Assembly (NCBI GenBank): GCA_020849665.1
Contig: JADLFX010000059.1
Span: forward strand, 1 to 64,000
Length of the DNA: 64,000 nt
Direction: 5' to 3'
From: Planctomycetota bacterium
Lineage (GTDB): Bacteria; Planctomycetota; UBA1135; UBA2386
Shown here: positions 57,308 through 64,000 of the stretch, piece after piece
Layout: every line of letters begins with the position of its first letter
How positions within the stretch are numbered: position 1 is the stretch's first letter
Translations under genes and position numbers: made by a program
Notes under the pieces: model-generated
Told to the model about the DNA's origin: nothing
Database searches by the model: none
Seen by the model: only the letters and a program-made list of their open reading frames with translations

Positions 57308-57711
57308 CGGTGCGGATCCTCCACGAGCTCGGCCAGGACCCCGTCCAGGTAGCGCGGGTGGACGAACGCCACCTTGGTGCCGTGCGCGCCGGGGCGCGCG
57401 GCCTGGTCGAGCAGCGGCGCGCCGCGCTCGGCCAGCACCCGGATCATCGCGCCGGTCTCCGCCACCTGGAACGCGAGGTGGTGCACGCCGGGGCCGCGCC
57501 GCTCGAGGAACTTCGCCACCGGCGAGTCCGCCGCCGTCGGCTCCAGGAGCTCGATGCGGGTCCGCCCGGCGGTGACGACCGCGACGCGGACCTTCTCGCT
57601 GGGCACGTCCTCGATCCCGTGGAACGTGAGACCGAGGCCCTGGCAGTAGCGGCGCACGGCCTCGTCGAGCGAGCGCACCGCGATGCCGATGTGGTGGAGT
57701 TCCTGGATCAT
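57304..57711 (-). CDS. mce: Methylmalonyl-CoA epimerase
   Basis: A 135-residue vicinal-oxygen-chelate protein with the metal ligands expected for methylmalonyl-CoA epimerase: H7 in LHHIGIAV, a second histidine in GVHHLAFQV and a late glutamate in [25 protein letters not shown] is a typical end. It converts (S)- to (R)-methylmalonyl-CoA, the step between propionyl-CoA carboxylase and methylmalonyl-CoA mutase. The mutase itself is not in the window. Confidence 0.94.
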
Positions 57712-57784
57712 CGGGCGGGGGAGGATATCGGCGCGCCCGGCTCGGGGCGACGTCCGGCCCGGCATGAAGCCCAGCGACCCCGGT

Positions 57785-59167
57785 TCACGCCAGGAGGAGC
57801 AGGAGCCCGATCCACGCTCCCCCGCAGAGCATCAGCAGCGCGCTGTAGCCGATCAGGTCGCCCACCCGCACGCGCGTGATCGCGAGCAGGGGCAGCGCCC
57901 AGAACGGCTGCAGCATGTTGGTGAGCTGGTCGCCGTATGCCACGGCCATGACGATGCGCGCAGGATCGACCCCGGCGTCCAGCGCGGCACGCACCGCGAT
58001 CGGCCCCTGCACGGCCCACTGGCCGCCGCCCGACGGGACGAAGAGGTTGATCCCGCACGCCACGACGAAGGTGCCGGCCGGCAGGAGTTCGGCTCCCAGT
58101 GTGGCACCGGCCAGGCCCGCCAGCCGCGCGGTGAGGCCGCTCTCGGCCATCATCCCGAGGATCCCCCCGTAGAGCGGGAAGCTCAACAGGATGCCCGCAC
58201 AGCTCGGCGCCGCACGCTCGACCGCGCGGAGGTAGGCGAGCGGCGTGCGGTGCAGGAGCAGCCCCACCAGGAGCATGGTCAGGTTGAGGGCGTCGGGGGT
58301 GAGGCCGAGGACTCCGCCGCCGTGGCCCTGCGCGTAGAGCCGCCACGCCCACACCGCGATCGGCACGCCGAGCAGCAGGCTCACGAGCGGACTCTCCTCG
58401 AGGACGCGCACCAGCCACGGCCGCGGACCGCAGGCGACGGCCGGCTCCGGCCCGGCATCCGCCTCCTCGCGCACGCCGTACTCCGTGGCTTCGACGCAGA
58501 GCTCCGGGCGGCGCGGCATCAGCAGCGCCGCCAGGAAGGGCAGGAGCACCACCAGCCCGAGCGTGATCCAGAGATTGAGCGGCGCGAAGAGGGTGCGTTC
58601 CAGACCGATCGGCGCGAACGGCGCGGGCTCCCCGAACACTTCCACGATGTCGCGCACCTGGGTGACCTTGAGCGGCGCGCTGCCCGAGAGCCCCCCGTGC
58701 CAGACCATCATTCCCAGGTACCCGGCCGCGCAGAGCAGAGGGTAGTGCGCCTTCACGCCCCGCGCGGCCAGGGCAGCGCCCACCAGCCGCGCGGCCATCG
58801 CACCCAGGATCAGACCCAGGCCCCAGTGCAGGAGAGCGGCCGAACAGGTGACCAGGGCCACGAGGTACACCGCCTGCGCGCCGGTGCGCGGCACGGCCGC
58901 GAGGCGCCGCGCCAGGTGCAGCAGGGGCGGGCTGTGGGCCACCGCGTGCCCGGTCACCAGCATCAGGCACATCTGCATGGCGAAGCGCAGCAGGCTGAAG
59001 ATCCCCCGCTCGCCGGCCCATGCGTCCAGGAGCGCGGCCGGCGTCACGTCGGTCCACGCGAGCGCCAGTGCCGCCGTGGCCACGCTGAGCAGGATCGCCA
59101 GGACGAAGGGATCCGGCATCCAGCGGCCCAGGGTGCGCGCCAGGACCAGCCCCAGGGCTTGCAGCAT
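57785..59167 (-). CDS. atoE: Short-chain fatty acid transporter (AtoE family)
   Basis: A 460-residue membrane protein with about twelve helices of the AtoE/short-chain fatty acid permease family. Conserved pieces are ARTLGRWMPDPFVLAILLSV at the start, YLGMMVWHGGLSGSAPL, the loop NLFVPSGGGQWAVQGPI and YGDQLTNMLQPFWALPLL. It should import propionate, butyrate or acetoacetate. It is the first gene of a minus-strand set with epimerase and carboxylase subunits, 73 bases ahead of mce. Confidence 0.92.
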   Translation of the reverse strand: MLQALGLVLARTLGRWMPDPFVLAILLSVATAALALAWTDVTPAALLDAWAGERGIFSLLRFAMQMCLMLVTGHAVAHSPPLLHLARRLAAVPRTGAQAVYLVALVTCSAALLHWGLGLILGAMAARLVGAALAARGVKAHYPLLCAAGYLGMMVWHGGLSGSAPLKVTQVRDIVEVFGEPAPFAPIGLERTLFAPLNLWITLGLVVLLPFLAALLMPRRPELCVEATEYGVREEADAGPEPAVACGPRPWLVRVLEESPLVSLLLGVPIAVWAWRLYAQGHGGGVLGLTPDALNLTMLLVGLLLHRTPLAYLRAVERAAPSCAGILLSFPLYGGILGMMAESGLTARLAGLAGATLGAELLPAGTFVVACGINLFVPSGGGQWAVQGPIAVRAALDAGVDPARIVMAVAYGDQLTNMLQPFWALPLLAITRVRVGDLIGYSALLMLCGGAWIGLLLLLA

Positions 59168-59302
59168 TCCCGAATGCTACGGGGCGCCCGCCCGGCGATC
59201 GCGCCTCGCGGGGGCCGACCGGCTGGCCGGAGAGCCGCCGGAGCGAGACACTGTCGCCAGGAGGCGCTTCCTCCCGAAGCCGCCCGACGCCGCGCTCTCG
59301 CC

Positions 59303-61996
59303 ATGCGCAAGCACGCCATCCTGGTTGTCCTGGTGCCGATCCTCCTGGGCGTCGCCCTCTACCTCGGGATGCGCGGCGACGACGAGGCGCCGGCGCCCGG
59401 CGAGTTCGGGGCGACGCACGAACCTGGCGCCGATGCCGTTGCCGTTCCCGACCGGCTGGCCGACGTCGCCGACGGCACGCCCGCGGAGGCCAGCGCGACC
59501 ACGCGCACGGCCACGCCCCTCGGCGCGGATGCGGGCTCGGTGCCCAGGCCGGAACTGCTCGTGCGCGTCCAGGACAAGCACACCGGCAAGCCCGTGCCGG
59601 GCGCCGAGGTCCTGCTGCTGGACATGGCCGTTGGACCCGAGGAGCCGGAGGCGCGCGCGCCCTGGCTCGAGACGGTGCAGCGCGATCCCGAAGAGGTGGC
59701 CCGCCGCCACTGCAACCCGAGCCTCGCGGACCAACGCGGCGAAGCACGCGTCCAGCGGCCCCGGGGCGAGGCCCATCTCGTGGCCCGCGCCGGCCCGCTC
59801 TATGGCCACGCGGTGCTGCCGCGCTCGCTGCGCGTGAACGAGGCCTTCGTGCTGGTGATGGAGCGCGACCTCACGCTGCGCGTGCAGGCCGTCGACAGCC
59901 AGGGCGTGCCGCGCGCCGGCGTGGCCGTGCTGGTGCTGCGCGAGCGCGCCGCGAATCCGCGCACCTTGAACGTCCCGCTCGAGCAGATGAACGGCGTCCC
60001 GTTCCCCGGACGCCTCGAATCGGGCCGTCCGCTGCGCACGCTCGGCACCACGGCCGGGACCGAGGGACTCCTCGAGGTGCGCCACGCCCAGAGAGTGTTC
60101 ACGATGCTGGGGTTCTACGGCTCCGGACCAGGGGCGCGCGGACTCCTCGCACCGGAGGTCCTGGGCAGCACCCTGCCTGGCGTCGCCTTCGATCTCGCCA
60201 ACCCGCCCGTGGATCCGGTGCGCCTGCAGCTCCCTCCGACCGCGTCGGTCGCCCTGCTCCTTCAGGACGCGGCCGGCCAGCCGCTGCGCCTGCAGGCGAC
60301 GGTGACGGTGAAGGACGAGGCCGGCACGGACGCGACGGTTCCGCAGATCCAGCGGCGCCTGGAACCCGGCGAGAATGGCGTGGCGCGCTTCCCGCACGTG
60401 GTCCTCGGGGCGCGGATGGCGTTCCAGGCGTGGGTGGGAGGCGCCCAGACGCCGAACACCAATGCGGTCGCGCCCAGCCGCGCCGACACCCATCTCGACG
60501 TGACGATCCGTACGCAGGCCGAGCTGCCGGTCCTGACCTTCCGGCTGGTGGACGCGGGGGGGCGCGCGCTCGCCCAGCGCGACGCTTCGGTGCACCTGCG
60601 GCTCCACGACGCCGGCAACGAGCAGTTCCAGACCCGCAGCGATGCCGAGGGCAGGGTGCGCGCGCTGCTGCGCAGCCAGCGGGTCGCTCGCCAGCTGCAG
60701 CGCGGCACGGTGGAGCTGGTCCTGGCCGGCCAGGGCACGGGCCTGATGGGCAGCCTGCCCGCACCACGCGACCTCCGCAGCGGCGAGAACGACCTGGGCG
60801 ACGTGATGGTGCGGGAGGCCGAGATCCTCGCCGCGGGCATCGTGGTGGGCAGCGACGCCACCCCCATCCCATCGCCTGCCATCCAGGTGACGCTGGCCCC
60901 ATCGAAGGAACGGTCGCGCGCAGGCGCGCCGCCGCGCCTGCTCCGCGCCTCGCCGCGCAGCCACCGCGACGGCCGGTTCGTGGTGCGGGGCATCTGTGAC
61001 GAACCCGAGCTGCGACTCATCGCGAGCTGCGACGGCTACGTGGCGAGCGAGCCGATCACGATCCGGCGCGGAGCACGGGACCTGCGCGTGGAGTTGGAGA
61101 AGGCCGGCCTCCTGGAGGGGACGCTGCGGACCGCTCCAGGCGCCGCGAACTGGCTGCGCGTGGTGCTGCACTCGCCCTCCGGCAAGACCCAGGAGGACGG
61201 CGTGGGCCTCAATTCCGAGGGGCATGGGGCGTTCCGATTCGCCCCGCTGCGCGGCGGCACCTACTCGCTGAGCGTGTTCCAGCCCGGGTTGAAGCCGGCG
61301 CTGGTGACGGTGGACAACCTCCTCGTGGTGTCGGGCGAGGCCTGTGCCGACCCGCGCCTCAAGCCCGTCGACCTGCGCGCCCTGGTCACGGTCCTGGAAG
61401 TCGCCGTCGCCGACGCGGATGGCAGACCCATCACCCAGGGCGCCGGCGAGGCCGAGTTCCGCCACAACGCCGAGGAACCCCAGGGGCACGAGGCGCAGCT
61501 CCAGTCGGGGGTGTTCCGGGTGCAGACGCCGACGATCCCCCTGCATGCACTGGTGAAAGTGCACGGCTACCGGCCGTTCGAGATCCCCGACCTGCGCGCC
61601 AACACGACGGTGCGCCTGCAGAAGAACATGGTGGTGCACCTCGACCTCCCCCTGCCCCAACTCCTGTCCGGGGCGCAGGTGTACTGGCAGGTCTACTTCC
61701 GGCTGCGCCAACCGGCGGACGCGAACCTCTCGCCGCGCCTCCTCGCCGCCCTGCGCGGGAACCCGTACAGCACGAGCCGGGCGCCGTCGGGACGCCACAC
61801 CACGCAGCTGCCATGCGCGGGCACGTGGGAGCTGAGCCTCGAAGTAGCCGTGCGGCGCCCCGACCTGGGCTGGCAGAACCTGCGCACCACGCTCGGCGAG
61901 CCGATCGTCGTGCGCGAGACGGCCGAGCCGCAGACCTTCAGCGCCACGGTGCCGGAGGCCTTCGTGGAGCAGCTGCGCGCCAGGCTCGCGCGTTGA
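59303..61996 (+). CDS. Large membrane-anchored protein with CarboxypepD-regulatory-like domains
   Basis: An 897-residue protein anchored by one N-terminal helix (MRKHAILVVLVPILLGVALYLG). The rest is predicted extracytoplasmic and beta-rich. Several ~80-90 residue segments look like carboxypeptidase-regulatory/Ig-like domains, each with a V.V.D..G.P..GA.V.L pattern (LVRVQDKHTGKPVPGAEVLL, VQAVDSQGVPRAGVAVLVL, TFRLVDAGGRALAQRDASV). Later ones recur near RFAPLRGGTYSLSVFQPG. No enzymatic motif. Such proteins are common planctomycete envelope proteins of unknown role. Start ATG at 59303. Confidence 0.75.
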   Translation: MRKHAILVVLVPILLGVALYLGMRGDDEAPAPGEFGATHEPGADAVAVPDRLADVADGTPAEASATTRTATPLGADAGSVPRPELLVRVQDKHTGKPVPGAEVLLLDMAVGPEEPEARAPWLETVQRDPEEVARRHCNPSLADQRGEARVQRPRGEAHLVARAGPLYGHAVLPRSLRVNEAFVLVMERDLTLRVQAVDSQGVPRAGVAVLVLRERAANPRTLNVPLEQMNGVPFPGRLESGRPLRTLGTTAGTEGLLEVRHAQRVFTMLGFYGSGPGARGLLAPEVLGSTLPGVAFDLANPPVDPVRLQLPPTASVALLLQDAAGQPLRLQATVTVKDEAGTDATVPQIQRRLEPGENGVARFPHVVLGARMAFQAWVGGAQTPNTNAVAPSRADTHLDVTIRTQAELPVLTFRLVDAGGRALAQRDASVHLRLHDAGNEQFQTRSDAEGRVRALLRSQRVARQLQRGTVELVLAGQGTGLMGSLPAPRDLRSGENDLGDVMVREAEILAAGIVVGSDATPIPSPAIQVTLAPSKERSRAGAPPRLLRASPRSHRDGRFVVRGICDEPELRLIASCDGYVASEPITIRRGARDLRVELEKAGLLEGTLRTAPGAANWLRVVLHSPSGKTQEDGVGLNSEGHGAFRFAPLRGGTYSLSVFQPGLKPALVTVDNLLVVSGEACADPRLKPVDLRALVTVLEVAVADADGRPITQGAGEAEFRHNAEEPQGHEAQLQSGVFRVQTPTIPLHALVKVHGYRPFEIPDLRANTTVRLQKNMVVHLDLPLPQLLSGAQVYWQVYFRLRQPADANLSPRLLAALRGNPYSTSRAPSGRHTTQLPCAGTWELSLEVAVRRPDLGWQNLRTTLGEPIVVRETAEPQTFSATVPEAFVEQLRARLAR

Positions 61997-62020
61997 GCGA
62001 GCCGCTCGGGGATCCCCGCC

Positions 62021-63271
62021 TCAGAAGGTGTCCGCGTACCGCCGCCGGTAGGCCGCGGCCAGGAACGCGGCCAGCACCAGCACGCCAGCCGAGGCCAGGA
62101 ACGGGGCCGAGGGCCCCAGCGCGTAGAACATCGCGCCGCCGACCGGCGGGCCGGTCACGCGCGCGAGGCTCGCCGCGGACTGGCTGAGGCCCAGGAACGA
62201 ACCCTGCTCGGCCGCGGGCGCCGCCCGCGAGGTGAGGCCTGCGAGGCTCGGGTTGTTCAGTCCGATGCCGACCGGCAGGAACGCGCAGCCGAGCAGCACC
62301 AACGCCCAGCCCGCGTCCTCGCCCAAGGCGAGCAGCGGGGCGAGGCCGACCAGCGCCAGCGAGAGCGCCAGGAACGCCGGACCGGCCACGATCAGGCGCA
62401 CTTCCCCGAAGCGCGGCACGAGCCGGCGGATGAGGCCGCCCTGGATCAAGGCCGAGACCACGCCGATCGCGGCCAGGTAGCGCCCGGTGATCGGCGCCGC
62501 CGCGAGGACCTGCTCCATCGTGGCCGTCTCCAGGGCCCGCGGCACGCCGAAGACCTCCGGGAACTTGGCGAGCCCGAAGAGCGTGAACATCGCCTCGAAC
62601 TGCGAGAACGCGAAGAGCGCGAGGAAGTTGAGCAGCAGGAGCACTCCCATCCTGCCGTCGGCCAGCGCACGGCGCAGGTGCGAGGCGTCGAAGTGTCGCA
62701 TCGCGGAGTGGCGCGCCGGTTCGGGCAGGCGGAAGAACCCGAAGGTCGCCGCCGCCAGGGAGAGCGCCGCGGCCGCGAGGCCCGGTGCGGCGGGAGAGAA
62801 GCGCGTCAGCTCGCCACCCACCAGCGGCCCGACCGTGAACCCCAGGCCGAACGCGGCGCCGACGAGGCCCATGCCCTTGGCCCGGTCCTGCACCTCGGTC
62901 ACATCGGCGATGTAGGCCTGGGCAGTGGCGACGTTGGCACCGAAGAACCCGGCGGCGATACGGGAGGCGAAGAGCAGGCCCAGGGAGTCCGCGAACGCGA
63001 ACACCAGGTACGAGGCCGAGGTCCCCACCAGCCCGCCGATCAGGACCGGGCGCCGGCCGACGCGGTCGGAGAGGCGCCCCCAGAACGGCGCGAAGAGGAA
63101 CTGCATGGCCGAGAACGAGGCCATCAGCAGTCCCACGCTGAGCTCGCTCGCCTGATAGGCCTTCGTGTAGATCGGCAGGAGCGGGATCACGATCCCGAAT
63201 CCCAGCAGGTCGATGAACACGGTCAGGAAGACCGCGAGGAGGGAGCCGCGTCCACCGGGCTTCGGGTTCAC
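62021..63271 (-). CDS. MFS efflux transporter, TetA-like
   Basis: A 416-residue major-facilitator protein with twelve helices. Motif A is WGRLSDRVGRRPVLIGG; the first helix pair FIDLLGFGIVIPLLPIYTKAY and ARIAAGFFGANVATAQAYIADV (motif B/C region) are those of the drug:H+ antiporter 1 group (TetA-like). Exports a hydrophobic compound or sugar; the substrate is not predictable. GTG start at 63271 is used because upstream residues are Pro/Arg-rich and unlike MFS N-termini. Convergent with the preceding gene, 24 bases apart. Confidence 0.88.
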   Translation of the reverse strand: MNPKPGGRGSLLAVFLTVFIDLLGFGIVIPLLPIYTKAYQASELSVGLLMASFSAMQFLFAPFWGRLSDRVGRRPVLIGGLVGTSASYLVFAFADSLGLLFASRIAAGFFGANVATAQAYIADVTEVQDRAKGMGLVGAAFGLGFTVGPLVGGELTRFSPAAPGLAAAALSLAAATFGFFRLPEPARHSAMRHFDASHLRRALADGRMGVLLLLNFLALFAFSQFEAMFTLFGLAKFPEVFGVPRALETATMEQVLAAAPITGRYLAAIGVVSALIQGGLIRRLVPRFGEVRLIVAGPAFLALSLALVGLAPLLALGEDAGWALVLLGCAFLPVGIGLNNPSLAGLTSRAAPAAEQGSFLGLSQSAASLARVTGPPVGGAMFYALGPSAPFLASAGVLVLAAFLAAAYRRRYADTF

Positions 63272-63701
63272 GGCGCGGGTATCCGCGCTGGGACGGCGCA
63301 GCGCAAGGCGAGTCCAGGGCGGACCGGGCACCGGTTGCACGGACGTCCCGGCGCTCTGCGGCCGCGACCGTCCCCGTCGCGCGGGATGCGCGTCGCCAGC
63401 CCGTGGCGCCGGTCCGGTCGGCAACGTGTGCCCCGGGCCGGTCCGGGCCGGAGCCGGCCGTAGCGAGCCTCCGGGGCAAGGTCGGGGCGGACGCCGCCGG
63501 CGGGTCGCGGAACCGCCATGTGCGCCGGGACCGGGCCGGACGGAACCACAGGGTGGGCAGCGATCGTCTTCGTCCGTATCCGGGCGCCTGCACGGCGCCG
63601 CGGCGCGCGCTCACCTCCGCTTGCGCTGTCGCGCAAGCAAGGGTGCGTGCGACGCCGCCGCGCCAAGCTAGACTCCTGCGCCTTCCCGAATCGCCACCTC
63701 C
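63272..63701. other. 430-base divergent intergenic region with an 8-bp hairpin
   Basis: No convincing gene. It holds the promoters of two divergent genes. A perfect inverted repeat GCTTGCGC-TGTC-GCGCAAGC is at 63619-63638, with TAGACT at 63669-63674 as a possible -10 for the plus-strand gene. No clear -35 accompanies it. Confidence 0.5.
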
Positions 63702-64000
63702 GTGGCCCTTCCCTGGAACTCCACGTCCAAGACTCTCTCTCTCGCTTCGTTGCTGGCCATCTCCGCCAGCGCTCTCGCTCAACAGACCTTCACCATGCCC
63801 CCGCTCCGTGAGACGGTCGAGGGCGCCTCCTCCTCCACGGCCTACGCCCCCTGGTACGGCTCCAGCGGACAGGGTCGCTACCAGTGGATCTCCGGGGAGA
63901 ACAAGGGCACGCCGATCCCGGCGATCAAGAAGTTCGAGATGCGTCGCGACGGCCTCGCCGCGACCTCCACCGGGTATGCGGCCCGCACCACCGACATGGA
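63702..64000 (+). CDS. Secreted protein, 3' end missing
   Basis: The frame runs open from the GTG at 63702 to the right edge. It encodes a signal peptide (MALPWNSTSKTLSLASLLAI, cleaved near ALA-QQ) and a start (FTMPPLRETVEGASSSTAYA, then WYGSSGQGRYQWISG, FEMRRDGLAA). That part resembles the N-terminal beta domain of the secreted protein at 11273-12370. It is probably another member of the local surface-protein set. About 99 residues are visible. Confidence 0.65.
   Translation, partial: MALPWNSTSKTLSLASLLAISASALAQQTFTMPPLRETVEGASSSTAYAPWYGSSGQGRYQWISGENKGTPIPAIKKFEMRRDGLAATSTGYAARTTDM

Overview
This is a very GC-rich (about 70% by eye) chromosomal window, densely packed with genes in short operons that often overlap by 1-13 bases. 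Several features point to Planctomycetota: secreted proteins built from ELWxxDGT repeats or beta-rich N-terminal domains plus a shared C-terminal module, a MoxR/DUF58/DUF4381/Bat operon, an exosortase, frequent GTG starts and weak Shine-Dalgarno signals. The phylum is an inference. I see no rRNA, tRNA, CRISPR array, phage or transposase genes.

Layout. 1-2.1 kb: the end of a secreted ELWxxDGT-repeat protein and two small envelope genes. 2.1-10.2 kb: a seven-gene minus-strand operon, MoxR ATPase - DUF58 - DUF4381 lipoprotein - BatA - BatB - BatC-like TPR protein - fused BatD/BatE. 10.4-13.5 kb: secreted proteins, including a copper-type monooxygenase-like protein and a CxxCH protein. 13.6-17 kb: a HEAT-repeat protein and a small membrane protein. 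17-27 kb: mostly housekeeping genes (EamA transporter, SRPBCC protein, malic enzyme, NnrE, RecG, a C25-type protease, UDP-sugar pyrophosphorylase, CorC/HlyC protein). 27-33 kb: PhzF, a TauE/SafE transporter and a three-subunit molybdenum hydroxylase whose flavin subunit has the four-cysteine insertion of 4-hydroxybenzoyl-CoA reductase. 33-34.6 kb: a DEAD-box helicase.

34.8-39.3 kb is the most interesting stretch. A fused exosortase-EpsI gene is translationally coupled to a DprE2-like epimerase subunit and a DprE1-like flavoprotein. Just upstream are two tiny secreted proteins with nearly identical C-terminal tails (PRGGTPAPA, hydrophobic helix, arginine cluster). I propose these tails as a PEP-CTERM-like sorting signal for this exosortase.

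39.5-46 kb: a patatin-ferredoxin fusion, divergent from an acyl-CoA ligase - thiolase - FadJ operon. 46-49.3 kb: lipoproteins and a parvulin isomerase. 49.4-53.7 kb: an RdgC that appears to be split over two overlapping genes, an asparaginase, a metalloprotease-like lipoprotein and a SnoaL-like protein. Three copies of a 32-bp repeat lie in this segment, two of them immediately before start codons. 53.7-59.2 kb: a propionate module (short-chain fatty acid transporter, methylmalonyl-CoA epimerase, and the carboxyltransferase, biotin carboxylase and biotin carrier of an acyl-CoA carboxylase). 59.3-64 kb: a large membrane-anchored beta-domain protein, an MFS exporter and the start of another secreted protein.

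Taken together, the window combines surface-protein export and sorting, envelope sugar chemistry, and aromatic, fatty-acid and propionate catabolism.
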